Positions 30,406 to 39,738 of a stretch of DNA of 43,943 nt are shown here, piece after piece. Both the position numbers and the translations under genes were made by a program. The notes beneath the pieces were generated by a model. The model saw nothing but the letters and a program-made list of their open reading frames with translations, made no database searches and was not told where the DNA came from. Position 1 is the first letter of the stretch. Each line of letters starts with the position of its first letter. The stretch lies in assembly GCA_000934455.1 (NCBI GenBank), contig KN883429.1, positions 9,099-53,041 of the forward strand, read 5' to 3'. The stretch is from Apostichopus parvimensis. Taxonomy: Eukaryota > Echinodermata > Holothuroidea > Aspidochirotida > Stichopodidae.

Positions 30406-33400
30406 CTAAGACAAAGACAAGGCATTGTCAGGGGAGGGAAAATTTTTTTTTTTTAAATCCTACGTTTGGACAGAAATTTTGACTATTTAACAAACTCTAC
30501 ATCGCATTACTAACAATTAGGTAATGATCCAAGATGGTTTATCAGAACTGGCATGTTGTCATCAAATTTACTCAATTTTTTTTCTGAGAGGTTAAATTTT
30601 AAAAGTCCTGAATTCCAGCAGAGATTCAAGCTGGCAAGTACCTTTCTCAAGGTTGAATCAACTCTAACGCAAAACTCCCCAAATCTACCATCACAAGGTT
30701 GAGAATGACATCTCAACACATCTTACAGGTGTCAAAGTTCAATGTTTACTATAATAGAAGTCAGAAGCCCTCACACCTCTTTCATTATTCTACTTGGCCC
30801 ATGCATCAATTTAATCATAAAACTACTTACTTTGTCTTTTTGACCATCCAGCTTGGGAATGGTCCTAAAATTGTATCCATCATGGCAAGATGTTCCCTGT
30901 TATCGTGAGTCTGGGGATTAAAAAAAAGGTACATAGGAAAGGTGGACTTTTGTGGGAAGAAATACTGAAATGAGTGTATGCTATTTCATACATTAACTGT
31001 TAAATTGCCCTTTAAATCCATAATGCTTAAAAGTGATTTATGAAGAAAAAAAAATGTTTAAATCCTATTCTCTACTTCAGAAAAGTGGTTTGTCTGGGAG
31101 AGTGATCAATCCAGCTCTGCCAAATGTCAGAAATGCTTGCCTCTCTAGCATTGTGTGGGAAAGTTAGTTTTAGTGCGTTTTCTCATGGGTGCAATGGGGT
31201 TCTACTAGTGTTGTATGGGGGAAAAACAATTCTTCAATGCTTTTTGAGTATGCCACAAAACTAGCAAACATCGCCTCAATTGATTATCTTGTGATTCCTC
31301 TACATTCCCTGCATAGACCGCAGATCGAGAAATTTTCACAGAAGGGCTTAAAAATGGGTTGTATAATTCTGTGAAATCACAGAAACTCATTATGTTAAAT
31401 TAATTACCTGGAAGAGAGTGAACCCTGTATACAGCTCAAATACAATGCTGCCAATACTCCACACATCACATGGCTGAGCCCATCCTAACTCTGAGGATAA
31501 ACAAAGAAGAGTGTATTAATACTTTAAGAAATATGAAACGTGAGAAATATACCTGTGAGAAATAAATGTGATAAACATGACAGTCCGAGGGGGGGGATCA
31601 ATACGGGACTGGATGTGACGGAAATTCAAACCAACAGGGCTGGTAAAGCAGAATTTTTGTGTTGAAGTGTTTACAATAATCAACTATTAGAAAAACAATA
31701 ACTTCAAGCAAATTTTTTACATCAGCCATATCGCACCAGAAATAGCAAACTTGAAACTTCGAAAGAAGGGGCACTTGCCACTCCGCTAAGGTAGATTTGT
31801 GCTTCTAGAAGGTTCCTTTGGGTAAGGGATATTAGTCAAATAGCTGTGACCACACGGATCACTTATCTAGAGAATGGAATATACTCAACTCAGGCGGCTC
31901 GTAAGTTCTGACGAATGTTAAGTTTGCGTTCGTTAAGATCACTTGGGCTTCAGTTATGAATTTACCTACTTTGTGCTGGAACTGGCACTATACAAATAAG
32001 TAGGTCACTTCCAATTATGTCAAGGGTCACTAAGCCATGTCAAGGGTCACTAAGCCATCTTGAGGTCAACTTGGTCATGCTGAGGCAGACCCAGCCATGT
32101 TCTTGGCAAAACTTTCTTGATTTCATAAATCTTGGTCTCGGTTAGATTGAGTCAGCTTACCTAATATGACCTCTGGAGCCCTGTAATGTCTCGTCGATAC
32201 GATCGTACTGTGGTGTTCAAAATCAAACGTAGCCGAACCAAAATCGATCAATCTGATGGTAGAATCCTTGATGGTCCTCTCCTCACGCCTCTGTGAATCA
32301 GAGAAAAGAATGTAGTATCGATTACTGCCTACCATCACAAACACACAACTTAATGGGACACATGCTGCTGGCTAGTGCTGACTTTGTTGTTGTTTGTTTC
32401 CTGTTAATTGTGTGCACCCTAATTGGTGCACTAGCCTACATCTTGATACCTTATCTAAATATGGTGAAGGCAATCTTTCAATGTTTCTATGAAGAAAACA
32501 CGTCATCACATTTCAAGCAGTGGACGATACTTCATTACTTTCCATGCCTCTGCATTTTATAAATGTGACATTTCCTAGACAGTCAATGTTTTCTTTCCTT
32601 GAGAAATGTCAAACATCTTCATGAATCCCACAGGAATGAGATTGTGTAGGAAACTATTGGAAGCTGAGAGACTCACCTTTGAAGGATTGTATGAGACGGA
32701 GTAATCCGAACTCAAGAAGAGGATATTCTCTGGTTTCAGGTCCGTGTGAGTGAGACTCAAGTCATGCATAACTGTAAAAACAAAGAGATAAGTAGCTTAA
32801 CTTAATTACACTAGACATTAGCATTTGGAGCCTTACATTTCATTCAGAAGGGGAGGGTAGGGGAAACTGTCAGAATTGTGAAGCAATTGAAAAAGCTACT
32901 TTTTTTTTACAATTTTTTCCAGCACAAGTGAAAGTAGCAATTAAAACCACAGAACTTTGCATTCCTCATCACCAAAAACCGCAGCCATGTTTCTCCCGTT
33001 TATCAATGCAAGCCTAAAAGCAAAGTCTGCAAAGTGATTTACAAAAGGACATCAAGGTTCAGGAAGATGTCACAAAATCTTCAAAGAAACATACAATACG
33101 CCATCCCACGTAAGGGTTAATCTGCTGATTCTTATAAAAACAAAGTCTCTTGAAAGAACATAAGATTTCCAAAAGTACAAATTGACAAAGAAACCATATA
33201 CTGGAAGGACTACTTACATTTGACAGAATAACAGAGCTGGTAGGCTATATGCCTGATGTGATGAAGTGAGTAAGGGATATAGTTGTTGTCTTTCTGCAAT
33301 GTAGGAAGAAACACACAGTTACATCAAATTGACAGTGCTTAAACATAGCCGCATCATAGATAACTGTTACCATACTGCCCCCTTACACCCTCCATTAATA

Positions 33401-36400
33401 ACCAATTACAGTATTCAGTCTAAAGCCAAAAGCCATCAACAGCTCTCGCCAGTCTCCCCAACCCTCACCATGATGATAAATTTATCATACTGTCCCTCTA
33501 CCCACCATACTGTCCTCCAAAAGCAAAATGGCTCTCACCTCAGTTCCTCCACCCACTCTAAAAATGAAATATTTATCATAGTGCCTTCCAAAAGAACCAA
33601 AAGCACTCATTGCTGTTATCCATACTCCAACAATCCACTACACCCCTCCCTCCCTTTTCTACGAGTTAAGGAAGGAACATCCATACATATATATATGTGT
33701 GAATATATACATATATATATATATGCAATAAGCATAAAGTCTGACCCACTGCATTTGATATTTTACCACAAGTACCTACCAGGAAATCAAAGACACTTGC
33801 TCCAAGCTTTTCAAAGGCTAAGCACATATGTCCATGGTAGTCGAACCAGTCCAACATCTTGACACAGAGGCTACAGAATAGAAATGTAACATAAAGTACA
33901 TGGTTTTATCAACTTCGGCAGCACACAGGCTTTTCAACTTTGAATTACCATCGGAATTATGCAGAAAAATGAGAATGAATGTTATAATACTGATTGCTTG
34001 AGTATCTTTTTTAAGTCCCAAGGTTTGCAGTTGACATAATAAATTCCATGACAAGGAAGTTTGAATTTTCATGGTAAGTATAGATGAGTATGAATGTGAT
34101 CATACTGACAGGCTAAGTATCTTCAAGACCAAGATTTCTAGTTGAAATAAATAAAAGTCCATTACAAGGAAATAACCTAATAAACTCTGTTAAAGAATGA
34201 ACCTGTAACCCTAAATGGATCTAGGGCAGCAACGTGATGATTTCATGATTAAGAGGATAGTTCCGAGGGTTACTTCATATTTGACATCTACAAGAGGAAA
34301 ATATACCATAGCATCTTGGTATAATATTTCATTCAGTTCCTGAAATAGGCCATTTTTGAGATTTTTAGCCAGTCATGTGTGATGACGTCACAGATGCAAC
34401 TATGAGCACCATGGCAAAATGATTGGCTTGGATGAAGTTCCTCTTCTAGAAATCATTCCAATGTATCTGTAGCAGTGATGTGAGGCTAAGTTGTAACTGT
34501 ATTTACCGTTTAAATTTGATCTGTCAAAAGGTATTAAAGTCTGGAAAACAGAGCTTCGACTTACAATTTCCCTTCAGGATCGTTCCTCTTGAGTTGCTCC
34601 AGAACGTTAATTTCAAGCTTGGAAGCTTCCCGATACTTTTCGATATTTTTGATGATCTTCAATGCAACTTTGTCAGGTCCGCTGTTAGTGAGAAACAGAA
34701 TAGCACATGTGTGGGTGTGTATCTATTTATATATATACATATATATATATTAGTGCTGATAATCGACTCTTTCTTAAGTAGTAAAATAATTGCATATCTC
34801 TTCTCACGATTACTGTGATTCCTCGCTTACGTTTATGAAGTCATCTCTGTCATTTTTAAATTGCAGAAATACAGTCAAACAAATCTTTCTCCATGGTGCA
34901 CTGTCTTTATTTGTTCTTTTGTGTCTTAACGTGTGGTGTCTAAATCATGTTAAAACATTTACCAAACAAAAACTGTGAACAACTTTCAATCTATAACGTT
35001 TTCTTAAAATCGTTCATTGTAAATCAAAAACCTTTGAATGAACCTACAAGGCTACTACAACTGCTAGCACTAATAAAAGCAAACGTGCAAACAATGAATT
35101 AATGTAACGCCTTGTAGCGGTGTAATTGATTAGCATGCAAGAGTTTTTTGTAGGACGTTCAACGTTCTAGGCTGGACTCTAGCCTAAGGGGATAGCAAGC
35201 ACATATTTTGCACATTGAAATTAAACTACACCGCAATCAACACACTCAATTAGACATCCTATTAACGTGAACCAGGCTAGTAATGTAAACATGTTTGAAG
35301 AAATTAAAAATACTTTGGCAATCGTAAAAGTTCAATAACCTTCGAATTTGTGCAATGATCAAACAATGCTAGGACTGAATGTTGCACTGCAGAACTAGCG
35401 TATTACTGACAAGCAAACAATGAATCTCACCAGAGCAGGTGCTTGTCGATTTTTAACACAGAACAGTGCTTGTGTAGCATTGTGAGATCCTGCATACTAT
35501 TGCAATATTTGCTGAAAAACTGCTTTAGTGTTGTTTTTGATAGGTTAGATAGCAAAAATCTCAACTTATGTTTGGAGCGGGATTTAATCCAACTTCCAAG
35601 TGTAATTGCGACTACTGACGATTAATCGATTACTACTATCGGAACTAATGTAAAGAGATAATCAGTGTCCATGGCCTAGTTGGCTAGGGTGTCTGCCCAT
35701 AAAGCGGGAGGCCCGGGTTCAAATCCCGATGGAGGCTGGAAGTTTTTTCACTATTCTGGGTTTTTCCAACTTGTGGCAATTTCAAATATATATATGTAAG
35801 GTAAGACATGAACTCTTTATAATGAAATATGCTGCACTGTCGTATGATTTTAACTAGATAATTTAAACCAAATTCACGTCACTACTCCATAATATTCCAC
35901 TAAGTACTGTGAAACAGAAATGTCACCATTGATGTGCCACAACACATTGGAGTTATGCTTGCTATCACTTTCATATTTTGTCAATCATACCCAAAGCAAC
36001 TGTAGGTGTGGTTGCATAATTAATTAAATTAGTAAGACTTAAACTGACGACGGTCTTAAGGTTCAACATGTAGTACGCCTATGCAGTGAAATTTTTTGAT
36101 GTATTTTCTTTGGTCGTCTCTTGGACAACCGGGCTGAACGGATAATTTGGTTTGTCCGAGAAAATGTAGCATGACAAAAAATGACCGATTTTTCACTGCA
36201 GGATGTGTACACTGTATGAGAAATGTGCAGGTTGCTGAATAGCACACTAGCTAGGTAATAGAACTTAAAAACCTTTAACTAGTGTAGAACCGACATTTCA
36301 AACAACACCCACACCTCCATGAGAAACAAGACAACCAAGAGAGAAAATCGGAGGACATTCAAGCACTGATGACTCCAGGATGACGTCATTTTCAGACTTG

Positions 36401-39400
36401 CCCCAAATCCCAGAGTCTAGTACGTGTGTCGTCACACCTTCATTTCCGAAGACAGACATTTGTTTAATATTGTTGGCTGCTTGTGGGGGGGGGGGGGGGT
36501 GAGTTATTCATCAGAGCCATCTATAATAACATAGTTAAAGTTAGCTTGGTTGTATTTACTTCTCTTAAAAAATTTCACTATATTTTAACCTCACTCACCC
36601 TGCACCGTAGTCCTTGCACTGCACGACCTTGCCAAAGGTCCCTTCGCCGAGAGTCGAGAGGATCTCGTCTGCAGACGAATGGAAACGAGACAAAAGTTAG
36701 CAATGTCACACGGTATGGTTATGATGCCAAACCAGTCTGCTGCGTTCATTATGCGATATGCGCTCTCAATCGAAACCTCGTCAAGCTAAATATCACTTTA
36801 AGCAAGAAATTGGACAAGTATATTTTGAAAAGACTTGTCAGTAAAGAGCGAGAGAGAGAGAAATGGCCTCGTCGAGGAATTGACAGAAGTTACGGAGCGT
36901 CTTATCGACCAATGAACTGACACCTCAAAGCAGGTTTGGCAAGCATAACCGGGTCAAAATGTCACATAAGCTGTGATTTTTTTCAAGCGTTTCATCTCAG
37001 CTCAGATGACTCCAAGAAAACCATGGGGGGAAAAGTGGTCAAGGAAATCGGCAGTTTCTTTGATTTTGTTAATTTTACTCGTACCCAGAATCACCAAACA
37101 CACTCACACTATGTTACACATATATGCACACCACAGGTTTCAAATCAGAAAAAGATTGCACTACTGACCCCTGTTCTTCCTCCTCTATCATCTCGCTTAC
37201 CCTCACCCCTAACCACCCCCCCATCTCTACCACCAAGTTGGCACATATCATTTACTCCATCACAGAAAATTTTTGTGAGAGACTGTTTCCCCAAAAGTAC
37301 ATTCGATAGTTCTAATCAAAGAAGGAAATTGTAAAAACATGAAAGAATTTTCTCAAACGTTTGATGCCGTTCAAATAAATTTAAAAAAATGTTTTTTTGT
37401 TTTTTGGTATCGTTATCCAAGTCCACAAATGGGACCATGACATGGCATTTCAACCAAAGCCCCAAGTGAGAAATTACACAGGAATAAAAACTGCACATTT
37501 TGGATTTTTTTTTTTTCCTTCCCTAATTTAAACAATTTGGTCATGTTTCTTTATGAAGGTGTTTACATGTGTCTACTTCTTTTCAAGTGTGTATGATCTC
37601 TTGTGCAAAAACTAAGGAAAGAGAGAAAAGCAAAAAAAATATTTGGTGCTAGAACCGTTTTTTTTTTTTTAAAGCTCCATAAAGCTTTAAAAGCTCTCTT
37701 ATATGATTGTTGCTTAGCTGATTATACAGAGCTGTTACTCTTTGTGGTTTATGATTGGGAGGGCTTAGATAGATACAGAATTACGGTTAGAGGTGCTGTA
37801 CATCTTGCTTGCAATGTATCCCCCGGCCGGTACACAAGATGGCCCTCCTCATCGTCGACCACACTCTGTCTTCGCCCGTCCGTCTTGAGCGTCTTCTGAC
37901 ATCACCGAAGAAAGTCCAATCAGCACACACGTACCAAAACGGATGGTGCACGGGGGGACGTTGGATAGATGGATGGGAGGTGGTGTCGAGTTGGCATAGA
38001 GTGTTCATAAGCAGTTCGGTTTCGGATCGAAAGAGCGACGCCGATCATGGATTGTTGTGTGTTTGTCAACAGAATACGACGATTCACAATCAGCCACAAG
38101 GTTTACATGGATAATAGATAAAGGATGCAAAAATGGCATACAAATAACCAATCAATTATGCCACTGTACACCACTTATACTTTTGGTTGTTTTTTTCAAA
38201 TTGTGGATCTAATGATCAAACCAGATGGAACTCTTGTTTACTCTTCCTAGCTTAGCAAATGAACAGACAATCCCCACACCAGCAAAGAAAATTTAGTAAT
38301 GATTGCTTTTCAAAATCTTCTTTTCAGAGGAAGATAACAAGTCCTCATAGCGGACTGCTATTTTGAGTGCAATTCATTCAACTTGTTCAATGACATTGCT
38401 ACCTAAGCACATGATGAACATGACGGATTCAATCCTTAAAAAATAAAAAATAAAATGGAAACGTAAAAAGTAACTTCTACAGGAGAAAGAATAAACCTCA
38501 CTTGTTCAAGCACAGTCACTAACTTTTAACAATACTCATTATGTAGTACCCATGTGATAAAAATTCAAAGAATCATGCGGGTATGTCATGCAAATTTCTA
38601 ATCAAATCAAATAAGGAGCCACTCTTGTTGAATACCAAAAAGAACAACTTACCATCATAAATCTGGAAAAAGGGGAAAATGTTAGGTACTGAAGTGGGGG
38701 GGGGGGGTTTTAGATGCCCTTTGTTCTTTGCCACACCAGTCCTTTCCTAAGGTATTTCATACACCCCGTGTTACATTTCTGGGATCACCGCCGATACCAA
38801 AAGTTACAATAAACTGTCTTGGAGACCCTGTCTATTCCAAATGTCAATTTATGTCATTACACCCTTCTTTTATCTCATCTGCCAAGTACCAACCATATAT
38901 CCATTGCTCACAGTTTGAATACCAGTTCTCTGTGCACTATTCATGCTATGAAGTTTCTCATGGGAGAAGCATCTGTTGCCCAACCTGACCATGGGGGGGG
39001 GGATAACTTTTTGGTGACCCTGACATTGCCTTGGGGGGTAACAGTACTCAAGCAACCCTACATATAAGCTAAAAAACTCAACCCACCGATGACGTTGTGC
39101 TGTACGAGTGTTCCCGACTTCTTTTGCTGTGGTGACGTCTCCTCTTGCTTCTGGGGTAACCCCTAGATTGGTTTCTATCGTAGGCATCTCCCCTGTAATC
39201 ATCGTAGTACCTGCTCTCTCTGTAACCTCTACGAGAGTTTGAACGGTCCCGATCCCTCTCTCTGTGACGGCTGAAAGAGACGAACATGATCGTACAGACT
39301 GCATCGAGTTCAAGAAATAAATAGGTCTTTATTTACGACACAGAAATTTCATTTTAAGTTAAGTCTCTGCCGGAAAGATCACAATCACTCAGCACTGAAA

Positions 39401-39738
39401 AGTGCTCTTGTAACTACTGAGTTACTGAGTTGGTTAATTGTCAGAAGTTTGTTCCCCTCTATTTTCAGGGAATTTCCGACCCCCCCCCCTCTCCCCCAAG
39501 TGTGTATAGAGGTGTGGGTGGTTGGAATAGTCTCTTACTCTCTTTGGCCTAGCCCAACCTAAGGATACAAAACTCAGGCCCCATCTGGAGGTCCCACTAC
39601 ATAAACTTACCTCCTTGATCTGTATCTCTTTGACTCTTGATATCTAGCATCTCGATTGTAAGCACTTGAAATGGAGCGCCTCCTGCGATGCCTGTGATGG
39701 TAAGATTGACTCCTAGAACGTCGCTGATACCTTGGCAT
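30132..39738 (-). CDS. CLK2: CLK/LAMMER-family dual-specificity protein kinase (complete, 473 aa)
   Basis: Twelve coding exons: 39738-39611, 39270-39087, 37895-37802, 36668-36599, 34681-34565, 33870-33780, 33293-33218, 32771-32677, 32290-32161, 31490-31408, 30910-30831 and 30405-30132. All junctions are in phase. CLK kinases phosphorylate SR splicing factors in the nucleus. Residues 1-105 are Arg/Ser-rich ([20 protein letters not shown]). An acidic linker [11 protein letters not shown] leads to the kinase domain: GEGTFGKVV (143-151), VALK with Lys167, HTDLKPEN with Asp264, DFG with Asp301, and [13 protein letters not shown]. The C-terminal HSISR resembles human CLK2 (DISR). Length fits human CLK1-CLK4 (about 480-500). 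The family signature EHLAMMERILG reads [11 protein letters not shown] here. The CLK2 assignment within the family is tentative. Confidence 0.96.
30831..30910 (-). CDS. CLK2: CLK coding exon 11 (altered LAMMER motif)
   Basis: Encodes [26 protein letters not shown]. The acceptor is atccccag|ACT and the donor AA|gtaagt. The motif LAMMER is LAMMDT. Confidence 0.94.
31408..31490 (-). CDS. CLK2: CLK coding exon 10
   Basis: Encodes [27 protein letters not shown]. The acceptor is atcctcag|AG and the donor CAG|gtaatt. Confidence 0.94.
32018..32095. repeat. Short tandem repeat in a CLK intron
   Basis: TGTCAAGGGTCACTAAGCCA is repeated twice, followed by two looser copies with GAGGTCAACTTGGTCATG and GAGGCAGACCCAGCCATG. 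Confidence 0.7.
32161..32290 (-). CDS. CLK2: CLK coding exon 9 (DFG and activation segment)
   Basis: Encodes [40 protein letters not shown] and VIL. The acceptor is gattcacag|AGG and the donor G|gtaagc. Confidence 0.95.
32677..32771 (-). CDS. CLK2: CLK coding exon 8 (catalytic loop)
   Basis: Encodes [31 protein letters not shown] with the HTDLKPEN catalytic loop. The acceptor is tttttacag|TT and the donor AAG|gtgagt. Confidence 0.95.
33218..33293 (-). CDS. CLK2: CLK coding exon 7
   Basis: Encodes [25 protein letters not shown] and the first base of Phe254. The acceptor is attgcag|AAA and the donor T|gtaagt. Confidence 0.93.
33660..33730. repeat. AT/CATATA microsatellite in a CLK intron
   Basis: Alternating (TA)n and CATATA tract close to CLK exon 6; a similar one lies at 34728-34752. 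Confidence 0.85.
33780..33870 (-). CDS. CLK2: CLK coding exon 6 (hinge region)
   Basis: Encodes [20 protein letters not shown] and [10 protein letters not shown] (human [20 protein letters not shown]). The donor is CTG|gtaggt. Confidence 0.94.
34565..34681 (-). CDS. CLK2: CLK coding exon 5 (N-lobe, catalytic lysine)
   Basis: Encodes [20 protein letters not shown] and [18 protein letters not shown]. Lys167 in VALK is the ATP-anchoring lysine. The acceptor is cactaacag|C and the donor TT|gtaagt. Confidence 0.94.
34682..36598. other. CLK intron 4
   Basis: Contains AT microsatellite (34728-34752), a tRNA-like fragment (35665-35737) and a G15 run (36485-36499). The rest is AT-rich with nothing recognised. 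Confidence 0.55.
35665..35790 (+). mobile_element. tRNA-like fragment, probably the head of another SINE or a tRNA pseudogene
   Basis: The A box TGGCCTAGTTGGCTAGG and B box GGTTCAAATCC are near-canonical. The outer arms GTGTCCA and TGGAGGC pair with one G-G clash, and the anticodon stem CTGCC/GGGAG also has a mismatch, so it is unlikely to be a working tRNA. The downstream AGTTTTTTCACTATTCTGGG sequence ending in a TA-rich tail suggests a SINE body. Confidence 0.6.
36599..36668 (-). CDS. CLK2: CLK coding exon 4 (glycine-rich loop)
   Basis: Encodes [22 protein letters not shown]. The acceptor is cgtctgcag|AC and the donor GG|gtgagt. Confidence 0.94.
36669..37801. other. CLK intron 3
   Basis: AT-rich with poly(T) and a C-rich stretch near 37180-37230. 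Open frames on the plus strand here (36483-36920 and 36936-37334) show no similarity to known proteins. Confidence 0.55.
37802..37895 (-). CDS. CLK2: CLK coding exon 3 (acidic linker to kinase)
   Basis: Encodes [20 protein letters not shown] and [11 protein letters not shown]; human CLK2 has SVEDDAEGHLIYHVGDWLQER. The acceptor is gatgtcag|AAG and the donor T|gtacag. Both sites are modest, but the protein match and phases fix the exon. Confidence 0.88.
37896..39086. other. CLK intron 2
   Basis: Holds the candidate 10-nt microexon (38653-38662) and two G runs (38696-38707 and 38993-39002). The first 170 bp next to exon 3 are markedly richer in GC than the rest. Confidence 0.5.
38653..38662 (-). 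other. Candidate 10-nt alternative microexon in CLK intron 2
   Basis: ATTTATGATG is flanked by a strong pyrimidine tract with CAG (ttttccccttttttccag) and a perfect gtaagt. Including 10 nt here would shift the frame and hit a stop about 18 codons later, before the kinase domain. Not part of the main model; evidence is splice-site strength only. Confidence 0.3.
39087..39270 (-). CDS. CLK2: CLK coding exon 2 (RS domain)
   Basis: Encodes [40 protein letters not shown] and [21 protein letters not shown]. The acceptor is tctctttcag|C and the donor TCG|gtgggt, a weaker donor than its neighbours. Confidence 0.88.
39611..39738 (-). CDS. CLK2: CLK exon 1 of the coding region (RS domain, start)
   Basis: The ATG is the first three bases after the acceptor (gttgcacag|ATG), so the 5' UTR must lie in one or more upstream exons that I could not place. 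Ends at SR plus AG, with donor AG|gtaagt. Confidence 0.88.

Noticed and set aside
33329-33862. 177-codon plus-strand ORF
   Set aside because: It runs antisense across CLK exon 6 and microsatellite, with a low-complexity, P/S/T/H-rich translation and no recognisable domain.
35665-35737. Functional tRNA gene
   Set aside because: Mismatches in the acceptor and anticodon stems and an 8-nt anticodon loop make a working tRNA unlikely.
36483-37334. 145- and 132-codon plus-strand ORFs
   Set aside because: They lie over CLK exon 4 antisense and intron 3, start in or near a poly-G run, and resemble nothing known.
38870-39313. 147-codon minus-strand ORF
   Set aside because: It is an alternate frame of CLK RS exon 2; the RS-rich frame matches the CLK family and joins in phase.
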